Shown: positions 22,843 to 37,069, counted from the first letter of the stretch. The stretch: 64,000 bases of DNA from Lamellibrachia satsuma (GCA_033239005.1 BSQZ01000022.1:5567501-5631500); one strand, 5' to 3'. Translations and numbers: made by a program. The notes: generated from the sequence alone by a model not told the origin.

Positions 22843-25170
22843 TTAATAAAATAGTGATTTGTAGTCAGCACCGTATGTCATAGCTGACAATACACACGAG
22901 TTATAAACCTTTCTTTTTAGACAGATAGCAAAGTTACTTTTGAAGATGTCGCGATGTTTTGCGTATGCTGTCTGGCCGGCTGTGATTCGTCGTAGGATTT
23001 CCTTGTCTTGGTTCTTATCCCTAAGGCTGAAGCGTTGGCCTAGGTATATGTAACTCTCCACATTCTCTATCTGAGTGTTATTAACGTATATTGGGATGTT
23101 GTCTTCCACCATTATTTTTGTTTTTGAGATGTCCATCCTCAAGCCGCTTAGGTTACTTTCTTTGCATAATTCTTGTAGCATCATTTCTAGTTCTTGTGGT
23201 GTTTCGGTGCACAGGAAGATATCGTCTGCGAAACGGAGATGGTTAAGATATTCTCCGTCTATTTTCAGGCTTTTGTTCTCCCAGTTCAGTCTTCTGAAGA
23301 TACTTTCGAGTGTTGATGTGAATAGTATGGGTGAGACGGTATCCCCCTGTCGCACTCCTCTTTTGATGTTTATTTTCTCGCTGTCTTTGTGAATATATAC
23401 TGTCACAGAGCTGTCTGTGTATATATCTTTCATGAGTTGTATGTGTGCACCTTCTATCCCTTGGTCTTGGAGTGAAGACAGTATTGCCTGGGTTTGTACC
23501 GAGTCGAAGGCCTTCTCATAGTCAATGAATGCTATACAGAGTGGTATGTTGAATTCGCAGCACTTTCCTTTCAGTTGATTTATGAGATGGATATGATCTG
23601 TCGTTGAGTACCCGCCTCTGAACCCTGCCTGTTCTCTGGGTTGATTCTCGTCTAGTATTTCCTCCAGTCTGGCTGTTAGAATCTTCGTGAATAGCTTGTA
23701 GATGTTCGATAGCAAGCATATTGGCCTATAGTTCTTTATGTCTTTTTGGTTACCTTTTTTGAAGATTATCACCATCTTTGCATTTTTCCAGGTAGTGGGG
23801 ATTCGTCGTTCTGATATGATTTTGTATACAACTTTACTTAGGCTTTGGCGATGGTATCCTCTCCTGCCTTCAACGTTGTTGACTTGGTCATATCCTGTTG
23901 CCTTCCCGTATTTCATCTTCTTTAGCGCGGCTTCTACTTCCCATGTTGTTACTGATGGTACTTCTCTAGGGTATGTGCGTATTGCTACGGCTTGGTCGCT
24001 GTCATAAAGTTCGGTGTAAAACTCTTCTATTCATTCTAAGATCCTATCCTGGTCTTGGATGTATCTGCCCTGATTGTCTAGGAGTGTTATCAGTCTATTT
24101 TGGCCTAGGATGTGTGTTCTTCTGACCTTGTTCAAGCTCTTTGATGTCGCTATTGTTTTTCATATGGTGTCTAGGTTGTATTTTCTGATGTCTTCTTTCG
24201 CTTTCTTTTTGAGGGTCTTGCATACATCTGTGTACACTATGCGGTCCCTAGTGGTATTCCTTACCATTTCTCTACGTTTTTTCATTAGTGCTCTTGTTGG
24301 AGTTGATAATCTAGACTTGTCCCATTTGGTGTTTTGTTTGGCTATGTTTGTCGCAGTCTGTTGGATCATTTCTGTCATGTTTTCATTTAGAGTGACGATA
24401 TAATCCAGTTCTTGTAGAGCAGTGAACCTGTTTTTCAGCTCGAGTTGGAATTTGTTCTTTTTAATTCCAATTTCTCTAGTGTCGACTTTTGGTGGTTTCT
24501 TTTTTCTTAGCAGCTTCTTCCTTTCTGCTTTCGTGTCTAATCTGATGTTACTCATCAACATTCTATGGTCGCTTCCAATGTTTATGCGGTTTATGACTCT
24601 TACATCTGTGATCATGTTCGGCTTGTCAGTCATGATGTAGTCAATTTCATTCTTCGTTTTTTCGTCTGGGCTTCTCCATGTCCATCTCCCCTTAATTTTC
24701 TTCTGGAATAGTGTATTCATGAACTTGTAATCCTTTGATGTTGTCCACTCTATTAATGTATCACCTCGTTCGTTCCTCTTTCCTAGGCTGAAACTTCCTG
24801 TTGCTGTTTCGGATTGGTTTGTTCTTACACCCACTTTGGCGTTGAAGTTTCCCATCACTATTATATATTTGCTTGGATTCTGCAAGATTTTATCGATGTC
24901 ATTGTAGAAGATGTTTATTTCATCTTCTGAGTGTGATGTCGTTGGAGCATATACTTGAACTATTTTCAGTTGGTATCATGTTGTTATGCGTAGAGCAAGT
25001 TCTGCTACTCTTGGGCTAATGTTATTAACCCTTCTTATGTTGTCTTTCCATTTCTTGTTTATGAGGAAGCCCACTCCCGCTTGTCCGTTGTTCGCCTTAG
25101 AGTGGTATAGCAGGTGGCCACTCTGCAGGGTGGAAAAGTCTTCTTCTTGTCTTCTTTTCAGCCTTTTTGT
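22843..25170 (-). mobile_element. RTE-like LINE, endonuclease plus reverse transcriptase, decayed
   Basis: Read from 25170 down. The apurinic endonuclease region is followed by the reverse transcriptase. In the endonuclease, GNFNAKVG replaces the usual GDFN motif (the metal-binding Asp is lost), while SDHRML is intact. In the RT I see FKKGN..KNYRPI, EQAGFRGGYSTTDH, the A motif FIDYEKAFDS, the B motif RGVRQGDTVSPILF and the catalytic FADD. There is a TGA for Trp near 24977, a stop at the end of the 24160-24885 open segment and another near 24033. The 3' end is lost: coding sequence stops soon after SAMTYGA, before the thumb tail. It cannot transpose. It would make both proteins from one transcript if intact. 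Confidence 0.92.
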
Positions 25171-25467
25171 TTTTGCTTATTGAACACGTGTCAGGTTCAA
25201 CAAGTTTACTCATAACAATGCTAGAGACAGAGGTAAACCGTTGAACCTGATTGTGTAACGTAAATCGGTTTGCGATTAAAACGTTAACTATATAAATAGG
25301 CAAGTCTACGATTTTGAAACCATTTCTTGGGTGATATACCTCATAGAATACTTAGACAAAAGGATTGTACAATTAAAATTCTACAAACTTACTTCTTTAC
25401 AAGTTGACCAGGAGGAACTGTCTCGTTCTATCTGGCATTTCTAGTATATAATAGCCTTTCTAGCCTA
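25171..25467. other. no gene recognised
   Basis: 5' flank of the LINE. Nothing else seen. Confidence 0.4.
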
Positions 25468-25612
<145 letters not shown>

Positions 25613-25624
25613 TATTATATATTC

Positions 25625-26612
25625 TGTTCAGTGAGTTACTGCTGTGAGTGGTTGTTGTACTCTTCAGTGAGTTACTACAATGAGCGGTTGTTGTACTCTT
25701 CAATGAGTTACTAAAGTGACCGGTTGTTGTACTCTTCAATGAGTTACTAAAGTGAGCGGTTGTTGTACTCTTCAGTGAGTTACTACAATGAGGCGGTTGT
25801 TGTACTCGTCAGTGAGTTACTGCAGTGAGCGGTTGTAGTACTCTTCAGTGAGTTACTACAATGAGCGGTTGTTGTACTCGTCGGTGAGTTACTACAATGA
25901 GCGGTTGTTGTACTCGTCAGTGAGTTACTGCAGTGAGCGGTTGTTGTACTCTTCAGTGAGTTACTACAGTGAGCGGATGTTGCACTCGTCGGTGAGTTAC
26001 TGCAGTGAGCGGTTGTTGTACTCTTTAGCGAGTTACTACAATGAGCGGTTGTTGTACTCGTCAGTGAGTTACTGCAGTGAGCGGTTGTTGTACTCTTCAG
26101 TGAGTTACTACAGTGAGCGGTTGTTGTACTCTTCAGTGAGTTACTACAATGAGGCGGTTGTTGTACTCGTCAGTGAGTTACTGCAGTGAGCGGTTGTTGT
26201 ACTCTTCAGTGAGTTACTACAGTGAGCGGATGTTGCACTCGTCGGTGAGTTACTGCAGTGAGCGGTTGTTGTACTCTTTAGCGAGTTACTACAATGAGCG
26301 GTTGTTGTACTCTCCAGTGAGTTACTACAGTGAGCGGTCGTAGTACTCTTCAGTGAGTTACTGCAGTGAGCGGTTGTTGTACTCTTCAGTGAGTTACTGC
26401 AGTGAGCGGTTGTTGTACTCTTTAGTGAGTTACAACAATGAGCGGTTGTTGTACTCGTCAGTGAGTTACTGCAGTGAGCGGTCATTGTACTCTTCAGTGA
26501 GTTACTGCAGTGAGCGGTTTTTGTACTCTTCAGTGAGTTACTACAAAGAGCGGTTGTTGTACTCGTCAGTGAGTTACTGCAGTGAGCGGTTGTTGTACTC
26601 GTCGGTGAGTTA
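25625..26612. repeat. 36-bp minisatellite, about 27 copies
   Basis: Unit gtgagttactgcagtgagcg then gttgttgtactcttca, with tactacaatgagc variants. Two units carry an extra G (atgaggcgg, near 25790 and 26150), and the block between them recurs, so a roughly 360-bp block has been duplicated. Twelve-codon frames on either strand are artefacts. Confidence 0.98.
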
Positions 26613-27177
26613 CAGTCTTGTGCGTGTATATTCTGGGACATACGAACGTTTACATGAGGTGTGTCCTCTGTGTATTATATCACATGTATTTCTTCAATTG
26701 TGTCGTTATGCGTGCCTTCGGTACCAGCTCTTTTAAGAGCAGTTTCTCTGTACCAGTTATGAGTGCATCTGTTTGATACCTTAGGGCTTTGCCTGTGTCA
26801 GCAGTTGTTGTTCACTCTTCAGTGATTCGCTGGTTCATTATCACACATCGGTCATGCGAACGATGCTCGGAGGTATCTATCCTGTGGATATTGTAACACA
26901 GGGATTTGCACAATTGTTGTGATGTTACGCACCAGCAATCTGAGAATAGTGTACCTTTGATTGAGTTTGGTGCGCTATCATGCCATTAGTTACACCTTCT
27001 GTACCAGCAATCTCACAGCCGTATACATGTACCGGTTATGTCTGTATTTGGTTTTCACCACAGGTTGTAGGCTGTGTGAGCTGTAACTTTGTAAATATCA
27101 CAGAGTAATGGCACGATCGCTATTGCATAGCCACAGTGTGCCTTTGTTTATCATGTATTATCATCTATCATCATCGC
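26613..27177. other. no gene recognised
   Basis: Unique DNA between arrays. No coding signal. Confidence 0.45.
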
Positions 27178-27360
27178 CGAGGGACGTGTATCTGAGTCAT
27201 CAACCAACGAGACAGTCGAGCCGAGTGACGTGTATCTGAGTCATCAACCAACGAGACAGTCGAGCCGAGTGACGTGTATCTGAGTCATCAACCAACGAGA
27301 CAGTCGAGCCGAGTGATGTGTATCTGAGTCATCAACCAACGAGACAGTCGAGCCGAGTGA
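27178..27360. repeat. 43-bp repeat, 4 copies
   Basis: Unit gagtgacgtgtatctgagtc then atcaaccaacgagacagtcgagcc, nearly identical copies. Confidence 0.96.
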
Positions 27361-27376
27361 CTTGGCTGTCGTATAA

Positions 27377-28162
<786 letters not shown>

Positions 28163-28384
28163 TGAATTCTTCCCCGTTGGGGCTGACTTATCTGACTGTG
28201 TAACGTACAAAATATTCTTGGTTGCGTGTACACCAGTCCTGTCCTCAAGGCATTCTGGTCCAGCAACTCAACGTGTTTCTTGTTTGTCATTCCTAAGTTC
28301 GCTGGTGACTTCGACCCGACCCAGCATTCTTTGTGAGGGATGGTTGATGCGACGTGGCTCACAACTACATAACTTAAAACAGTT

Positions 28385-28800
28385 GACTTAAACCGTTTTA
28401 GTTAAAACGGCTTAGTTTGTAAATTGCGAGCGTTCACACGTGCAACAGCTAAACCGTTTTAAGGTGGACGTTGGTACGTGCACACCACTTCGTCCCAATT
28501 CTCGCGTCGCCGTGGTATTCCTTTAGCTTTGACGCCTTTGTGTATCTCGGTGGAAGGGATGCCACCAAATATGTACATACGTTGTAACACGAGGCACCGA
28601 GGCTCGAGATCGAGTGCGCATGTCTGTGACGTACTTAAACCGTTTTAGCTAATACGCTTCATTGAAACTTGCACATTGAACCGTTTAGCTAAAACGGTTG
28701 AACTACTCCACCTGCTGAAGCGGATTAGTTAAATCGCGTTCACACGAGTGTTTTCCGACAGGATTAGTTAGACGTTTTAACTAAACCGTTTTAAAGTGTA
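28385..28800. repeat. cluster of AAACCGTTTT inverted motifs (possible MITE)
   Basis: Self-complementary blocks taaaccgttttagttaaaac (about 28391), gctaaaccgttttaa (28448), ttaaaccgttttagctaa (28635), gaaccgtttagctaaaacgg (28679) and ttttaactaaaccgttttaa (28773). The phrase gcgttcacacg occurs at both ends (near 28430 and 28737). No ORF. Looks like a foldback or miniature inverted-repeat element. Confidence 0.6.
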
Positions 28801-29168
28801 AGTCTGAATGCAGCTATGTACCGCACAGCACCTGTTTCATGCCGCTAAGGCATAATGCTCTTTGGTCTGGTATAATTAATACCATTTGTACTTATTAAGT
28901 GGCTATTCTTGTGACAGATAGAAGACACAGACTGGCTGGCATCCATCTTATACAGCATGGTACATCAATACAGTTGGCACAGTGTATTCTTTAATCAAAC
29001 TAAATATATTTTGTAAGTCAATGTTCATCATTAAAACATGTTAACATTAATGTGCCAGGTTGTTGGTAGCTAAGTTGTGTTGACAACCATCTAGCAATGG
29101 CATAGATGCACGCAGTATGTAATAGTACAGTAGTCTGGACTTCACTGACCACTTAAGCATTTCAGTTC
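28801..29168. other. no gene recognised
   Basis: Spacer before the 35-bp array. Confidence 0.45.
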
Positions 29169-32100
29169 TATTGCAGAGCCCTGGGGTGGGGTTGAGGCAT
29201 CTATTACTGAAGGCCTGGGGTGGGGCTGGGGCCTCTATTACTGGAGGCCTGGGGTGGGGTTGGGGCCTCTATTACTGGAGACCTGGGGTTAGGTGGGGGC
29301 CTCTATTACTGGAGGCCTGGTGTGGGGTTGGGGCCTCTATTACTGGAGGCGTGGGGTGGGGTTGGGGTCTCTATTATTGGAGGCCTGGGGTGGGGTTGGA
29401 GCCTCTATTATTGGAGGCCTGGGGTGGGGTTGGGGCCTCTATTACTGGAGGCGTGGGGTGGGGTTGGGGCCTCTATCATTGGAGGCCTGGTGTGGGATTG
29501 GGGCCTCTATTACTGGAGGCCAGGGGTGGAGTTTGTGGCCTTTATTACTGGAGGTCTGGTGTGGGGTTTGGGGCCTCTGTTATCGGAGGTCTGGAGTGGG
29601 TGTTGGCGCCTCTACTACTGGAAGCCTGGGGTGGGGATTGAGGGCTCTGTTATTGGAGGCCTGGAGTGGGGGTTGGCGCCTCTACTACTGGAGGTCTGGA
29701 GTGGGGGGTTGAGGCCTCTACTACTGGAGGTCTGGAGTGGGGGTTGAGGCCTCTGTTATTGGAGGCCTGGAGTGGGGGTTGACGCCTCTACTACTGGAGG
29801 TCTGGAGTGGGGGTTGAGGCCTCTACTACTGGAGGTCTGGAGTGGGGGTTGAGGCCTCTGTTATTGGAGGCCTGGAGTGGGGGTTGAGGCCTCTACTACT
29901 GGAGGTCTAGAGTGGGGGTTGGCGCCTCTACTACTGGAGGTCTGGGGTGGGGGTTGAGGCCTCTGTTATTGGAGGCCTGGAGTGGGGGTTGGCGCCTCTA
30001 CTACTGGAGGCCTGGAGTGGGGGTTGGCGCCTCTACTACTGGAGGCCTGGAGTGGGGGTTGGCGCCTCTACTACTGGACGTCTGGAGTGGGGGTTGAGGC
30101 CTCTGTTATTGGAGGCCTGGAGTGGGGGTTGAGGCCTCTACTACTGGAGGCCTGGAGTGGGGGTTGGCGCCTCTACTACTGAAGGCCTGGAGTGGGGGTT
30201 GGCGCCTCTACTACTGGACGTCTGGAGTGGGGGTTGAGGCCTCTACTACTGGAGGTCTGGAGTGGGGGTTGACGCCTCTGTTATTGGAGGCCTGGAGTGG
30301 GGGTTGGCGCCTCTACTGCTGGAGGCCTGGAGTGGGGGTTGAGGCCTCTACTACTGGAGGCCTGGGGTGGGGGTTGGCGCCTCTACTACTGGAGGCCTGG
30401 AGTGGGGGTTGAGGCCTCTGTTATTGGAGGCCTGGAGTGGGGGTTGGCGCCTCTACTGCTGGAGGCCTGGGGTGGGGGTTGGTGCCTCTACTATTGGAGG
30501 TCTGGGGTGGGGGTTGTGGCCTCTGTTATTGGAGGCCTGGAGTGGGGGTTGACGCCTCTACTACTGGAGGCCTGGAGTGGGAGTTGACGCCTCTACTACT
30601 GGAGGCCTGGAGTGGGAGTTGAGGCCTTTACTACTGGAGGCCTGGAGTGGGGGTTGAGGCCTCTACTACTGGAGGCCTGGGGTGGGGGTTGAGGCCTCTG
30701 TTATTGGAGGCCTGGAATGGGGGTTGGCGTCTCTACTGCTGGACGCCTGGAGTGGGGGTTGAGGCCTCTACTACTGGAGGCCTGGAGTGGGGGTTGAGGC
30801 CTCTGTTATTGGAGGCCTGGAGTGGGGGTTGGCGCCTCTACTACTGGAGGCCTGGAGTGGGGGTTGAGGCCTCTACTACTACTGGAGGTCTGGAGTGGGG
30901 TTTGACGCCTCTACTACTGGAGGCCTGGTGTGGGGTTTGAGGGCTCTACTACTGGAGGTCTGGAGTGGGGGTTGACGCCTCTACTACTGGAGGTCTGGAG
31001 TGGGGGTTGAGGCCTCTACTACTGGAGGTCTGGAGTGGGGGTTGACGCCTCTGTTATTGGAGGCCTGGAGTGGGGGTTGGCGCCTCTACTACTGGAGGCC
31101 TGGAGTGGGTTTGGCGCCTCTACTACTGGAGGCCTGGAGTGGGAGTTGAGGCCTTTACTACTGGAGGCCTGGAGTGGGGGTTGAGGCCTCTACTACTGGA
31201 GGTCTGGAGTGGGGGTTGAGGCCTCTGTTGTTGGAGGCCTGGAGTGGGGGTTGAGGCCTCTACTACTGGAGGTCTGGAGTGGGGGTTGAGGCTTCTGTTA
31301 TTGGAGGCCTGGAGTGGGGGTTGGCGCCTGTACTACTGGAGGCCTGGAGTGGGGGTTGACGCCTCTACTACTGGAGGTCTGGAGTGGGGGTTGTCGCCTC
31401 TACTACTGGAGGTCTGGAGTGGGGGTTGAGGCCTCTACTACTGGAGGTCTGGAGTGGGGGTTGAAGCCTCTACTACTGGAGGTCTGGAGTGGGGGTTGAG
31501 GCCTCTACTACTGGAGGTCTGGAGTGGGGGTTGGCGCCTCTACTACTGGAGGTCTGGAGTGGGGGTTGAGGCCTCTACTACTGGAGGTCTGGAGTGGGGG
31601 TTGGTGCCTCTACTACTGGAGGTCTGGAGTGGGGGTTGGCGCCTCTACTACTGGAGGCCTGGAGTGGGTTTGGCGCCTCTACTACTGGAGGCCTGGAGTG
31701 GGAGTTGAGGCCTTTACTACTGGAGGCCTGGAGTGGGGGTTGAGGCCTCTACTACTGGAGGTCTGGAGTGGGGGTTGAGGCCTCTGTTGTTGGAGGCCTG
31801 GAGTGGGGGTTGAGGCCTCTACTACTGGAGGTCTGGAGTGGGGGTTGAGGCCTCTGTTATTGGAAGCCTGGAGTGGGGGTTGGCGCCTCTACTACTGGAG
31901 GCCTGGAGTGGGGGTTGACGCCTCTACTACTGGAGGTCTGGAGTGGGGGTTGTCGCCTCTACTACTGGAGGTCTGGAGTGGGGGTTGAAGCCTCTACTAC
32001 TGGAGGTCTGGAGTGGGGGTTGAGGCCTCTACTACTGGAGGTCTGGAGTGGGGGTTGGCGCCTCTACTACTGGAGGTCTGGAGTGGGGGTTGAGGCCTCT

Positions 32101-32262
32101 ACTACTGGAGGTCTGGAGTGGGGGTTGGTGCCTCTACTACTGGAGGTCTGGAGTGGGGGTTGGCGCCTCTACTACTACTGGAGGTCTGGAGTGGGGGTTG
32201 AGGCCTCTGTTGTTTGAGGTCTGGAGTGGGGTTTGGCGCCTCTACTACTGGAGGCCTGGTGG
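29169..32262. repeat. 35-bp minisatellite, about 88 copies
   Basis: Unit gagtgggggttgaggcctct then actactggaggcctg. Variants at gaggcc/ggcgcc/gacgcc and at ctactact/ctgttatt are shuffled. Left units (29169-29580) are the most diverged. A block starting near 31100 recurs 559 bp downstream (for example the variant unit at 31384 and 31943), with one unit lost. Long plus-strand open frames are artefacts. Confidence 0.98.
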
Positions 32263-32439
32263 GACAAATGATTAATTTTGCTTGTCATTTAATAATTATT
32301 GTTCTCGATGAGATTGTCTGGGTTAGTTGTTCAGCTGTCTCTCATCGATACACATGTATACTGTTTCTGTCTGTACATTTATTAAATGACCTCTATGAAC
32401 AATGATTTGTTGTCAATGTGCTTTTCTGTAGCAAACATT

Positions 32440-32727
<288 letters not shown>

Positions 32728-32730
<3 letters not shown>

Positions 32731-33740
32731 CCTGTGAATGTTTGTGTGTATCCATTACATATGCCTAAGTTCATTAAAATAGCAAATGCATTCAGCTGTT
32801 GTTGTAAATCTACGTAAACCGTATACCCAGTTTACGCACCAGGCCACAATAGTTTATTACATAACACCTAAGCCACAACAAATAGGAGATTTAATGAAAG
32901 GTACGAAAGTATGTAATGCCGTAGGCGAAGAGACACATTTGATTCAGATGACATATTGTCCATTCCTATTGGGCTCTGCTTAAAGGCTGCTTACCACAGA
33001 TCCTTCAGCAAATTAATACGAAATCGATGTACTGAGCCACGGAGACTGCCGCCGAGTGTAGTCTATGTCTCACGTGGTTCGTCAATGCAAATCCTATTGA
33101 TTGCTATTGAGTCGGTGCGCACTCTCGCAGAGCCCATGCGCACTCTCGCTCTCAAGATCTCAATTAACAAACCAGGACTAATAATTATTGTCCGTTTTCT
33201 TTTCGTAACGTAGCTCTTTCGCATGTATATCCTGAACGTCGTTCGTACGCCGTACGTGTTTGGTCTGAAAGCCAAAACGTTACAAATAAAGAGGTGGTGA
33301 AATGTGTCAAATGCACAGCGGTAATAAGTTATACATTGGCAGGATTCACCTTATCTACATATGTGATAAATGTGCAAGATATAGCATCTCGTCGGGAAAT
33401 AAGCGTAGCTATTACAAAGATATGTCAATTACGGGTGTTTCGTTGTTCGTAACAATCGCTACAGCGGAAGCTTTAGAGACTGTCCATCCAACGCTCGCTA
33501 TCAATAATTTTATTTTGTTGTCATATAATATCACTCTCTTTGATGTAAAACACAATGTTAAATATATAATCGTTGACCTATTCCTTCTAATAATGATGGT
33601 TGTGTGCAGTGAAACATTCTCTTGAATGAAATAATGATTGATAATACACACGCGGCACAGTACATAATGGATATTATAGTAAGACACATGTTGCGACCGG
33701 TGTACGCAGTATCAATAACACTCGATCTCATAAACATGCC
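32728..33740. other. no gene recognised
   Basis: Unique DNA with only short frames. An AATAAA at about 33285 has no associated gene. Confidence 0.45.
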
Positions 33741-33870
33741 TGCTCGCACGCATGCACGCACGCTCGCACGCATGCACGCACGCTCGCACGCATGCACTCC
33801 AGTTGTGAAAACACACGAACCCATTCACATGAACGTACAGACATAGACGAGAGCACATACATACAGACTG

Positions 33871-33917
<47 letters not shown>

Positions 33918-34125
33918 GAGAGAGAGAGAGGGAGAAGGAGCACGGATGAAAATGAGAGGGGGAGAGGAGAGGGAATGAGAGGGAGAAGACTGGGAGAGAG
34001 AGGGGAGGGAGAGATACATTGAGAGAGGAAGAGAGAGGGGAGGGAAATATAGCTACAGAGAGGAGGGGGAGAGTGGGAAAGAGAAGGAGAGGAAGGGAGA
34101 GGGAGACGGAGGTAGAGACAGAGAC
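33741..34125. repeat. (ACGC)-rich and (GA)-rich low-complexity tract
   Basis: cgcacgcatgcacgcacgct repeats at 33741-33800, pure (ACGC)n at 33871-33916, then a polypurine gagagaggga tract to about 34125. Confidence 0.95.
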
Positions 34126-34167
34126 AGATCAGACATTCACAAACACACTTGCATCTGCATAATCACA

Positions 34168-34416
34168 TCCATGCTTGTACATATACACACCCGTGCTTGT
34201 ACATATACACACCCGTGTTTGTACATATACACACCCATGCTTGTACATATACACACACCCATGTTTGTACATATACACACCCATGTTTTACATATACACA
34301 CCCATGTTTTACATATACACACCCATGCTTGTACATATATACACCCATGCTTGTACATATACACACACCCATGATTGTACATATACACACGCATGCTTGT
34401 ACATATACACACGCAT
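34168..34416. repeat. 22-bp minisatellite, about 11 copies
   Basis: Unit cttgtacatatacacaccca followed by tg, with small length variants. Confidence 0.96.
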
Positions 34417-34589
34417 GCGTTCGCATATTGAAAGTTTCATAAAGAGAATACATATGTAACTGTCTTGATAACATACATAAAAATAAATATATACTCAACT
34501 GGTAACCAGGTTAGACAAATCTCCACTAATCAGGTGCAATCGAATTATCAGGAGAGACACGGTTTGTAAACACATACAAACGTACGCAC

Positions 34590-34773
34590 CTGAACGTGTG
34601 TATTTTGCTGTACCAGTAATACAGATGTACGATACTGTTGACGAATGCATCATCAAGTACCGCTTGGAGCGAGAGAGCCAGGTCGTAGAACTGCCGACTG
34701 TTCGGTTCACCAAGTGCAGCTGTGTATGCGTGATTGGTCATAACGAGTGAACCGTCAAATCTCCCAGCTGCAC
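34590..34773 (-). CDS. internal exon encoding a SEA-like domain
   Basis: A 184-nt exon candidate with acceptor tgcccgcag|gtg and donor ttcag|gtgcgt. It encodes GRFDGSLVMTNHAYTAALGE, then NSRQFYDLALSLQAVLDDAF, then SIVHLYYWYSKIHTF. This fits the SEA pattern (F.GS..ITN..Y...L..P.S..F..LA..L...L...F..S...Y), a domain found near the membrane in mucins, agrin-like and other O-glycosylated surface proteins. It covers the first part of the domain only; the rest should be on the next exon, which I did not find. It enters in the phase left by the exon candidate at 40368-40566. The parent gene is unknown. Confidence 0.6.
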
Positions 34774-35719
34774 CTGCGGGCACAATGACGTCAGTGATGT
34801 TTATTGTTTACGCTGCATTCAGAGTGCACACATCAAGTTATGCCGTTGTAAATTAAAGTTAGCAGCCACTGCAACAGCAAACATGTTTTCTCTCATTATG
34901 TGACTCGCCGGTTCACCTGTTTTCATCGCATATTTTACCGGTATTAGTGCGTGTGACCCAATTTCACATGTGCTGTTTACGTTGGACGCAGCGCATATAG
35001 TGCCTTCCAAAAAGTGAATTATTTGTGTGCTCATGTGTTAATAATGTTCAACTCAGTGTATGGTTATCAAGTTATTCAGTGTTGATTAATTAGGTTACAA
35101 TTATATATTTCAATAACAGTGTTAAAATGAGGTTAGGCATATTAATCAAGATTCAAATATAAAATGTGTGTAGTTCCTCCCAAGCCAACCCAAAATATAT
35201 TCCACAATACTGCTGGGTTATTCGGTATTACAATAATAACGTTTGAATATTTTGCAGATGACTGGTGTCGACCTCTAGCGATGACGTTTGTGGACATCTA
35301 CTGACATGGGGGAAATCCGTCTCAAGTTTGTCGATAGGCATAGCTAAGTCTCTCGTTATCCACTCAAAAGTGTTACTATAGTTGTACTAAATGATACTAT
35401 TTATAAACATTCGATTCGTTAGATGTCATCTAATTAATAATATATATTTTTATTTTATTTTATTTTATCCGGTCGCATGGTAATACATCTTACATGGTAA
35501 TACCATATATGGTAATGCCATACATACGTTTTGTCTGGCTTTACTCGTTTTATCATTATATCAATAACAAAACGTGTGACCGACTCTTCAGCATACAATA
35601 ACTTAATAAGCTACGTAGACAGCCTCACCCACCCAACGGACATTGTGTTGGCGCCGCATCGTTATTGTTGTGATCATCTGAAACAGTTGTAACAGTTTTC
35701 ATCCCAAACTCACTGTTAA
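34774..35719. other. no gene recognised (presumed intron)
   Basis: AT-rich DNA that would be intronic if the SEA exon belongs with the exon at 40.4 kb. A short ttttattttattttat run is at about 35450. Confidence 0.4.
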
Positions 35720-36152
35720 ATCAAACGTTGAATGTAATTGTTGCCTAAAGCTGCACCAAACGTTGACTCTAAATGTTGCCTAAAGCTGCACCAAACGTTG
35801 ACTGTAAATGTTGCCTAAAAGTTGCATCAAACGTTGACTGTAATTGCTGCCTAAAGCTGCACCAAACGTTGACTGTAAATGTTGCCTAAAAGCTGCATCA
35901 AACGTTGACTGTAATTGCTGCCTAAAGCTGCATCAAACGTTGACTGTAATTGCTGCCTAAAGCTGCACCAAACGTTGACTGTAACTGTTGCTTAACGCTG
36001 CACCAAACGTTGACTGTAACTGTTGCTTAACGCTGCACCAAACGTTGACTGTAACTGTTGCTTAACGCTGCATCAAACGTTGACTGTAACTGTTGCTTAA
36101 CGCTGCATCAAACGTTGACTGTAAATGTTGCTTAACGCTGCATCAAACGTTC
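35720..36152. repeat. 35-bp minisatellite, about 12 copies
   Basis: Unit caccaaacgttgactgtaaa then tgttgcctaaagctg, with later units reading tgttgcttaacgctg. Some units have one extra A. Confidence 0.96.
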
Positions 36153-36956
36153 TTCGTCGTTTGGCATTTTCATGGTTTTTTACTTGTCAATGGCCCCGAA
36201 ATATTTTCGGTACTTCAGACATCTGCGATTTGTTAGCTTTGACAGCTTTCTAATGTCTGGGGTAGGTGGGGTCGGTGGGATCGACCGTAATGGCTATCCT
36301 GAGTGAATGCATGCTTCCAAGCAACGTACGACATTACATTACAGCAAAAGAGAAATGTGCTTCATTCAGTCTGTGACTACACGTGTTCGTGTGTCAGTTG
36401 GGACGACAATGGAGCGTCCAAGATAAGTGTGTCTGATCAAATTATCAAAGAAAACGCGGAGCGGTAGCTCGGCGCTGACAGCGCCAGACTGTCAGTCAAG
36501 ACGACCGAATTTTGCGTGTGCGTGCATTCGTGCATTCGTGTATGCTAAAACGTACCCGCCAAACACACAACGACCACAGCAATAGCGCCGAATAAGCAAA
36601 TGCACGCTACGGCCGAGCCGATAAAACAAGGCTTCCAAGTCGACGACTTCCCTCGCAGTATCACCGCCAGGGGCATGTCAGGCGTCACAACAAAATGGCC
36701 GCTGGTCGTCTCGTTAAACACTGCAACAAATTATCCGTACTTGGTCGGCCTGCATTGGGCATCGATTAAATGTCAAAAACTGACAAATATGTTGCACATC
36801 TGATGCGCATCTCATGACCTATCTCATAAATTCGCTTATCGTTTATCGCTTATATTGACATATATTTGTTTAATGAAACCTTTGAGGGATTAACGAAATT
36901 CGTCAGTGTAATAAATAATGTCACACAAGTGAACTAGATATCAAACATTTGTCAGA
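36153..36956. other. no gene recognised (presumed intron)
   Basis: Unique DNA. A weak tRNA-like stretch is at about 36455-36520. Confidence 0.4.
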
Positions 36957-37000
36957 CTTATGTATGTATGTATGTATGTATGTATGTATGTATGTATGTA

Positions 37001-37069
<69 letters not shown>

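Noticed and set aside
36455..36520. tRNA-like stretch (ggtagctcggcgctgacagc, agcgccagactgtcag)
   Set aside because: Resembles the D and anticodon arms of a tRNA or SINE head, but no acceptor stem or acceptable B box could be found.
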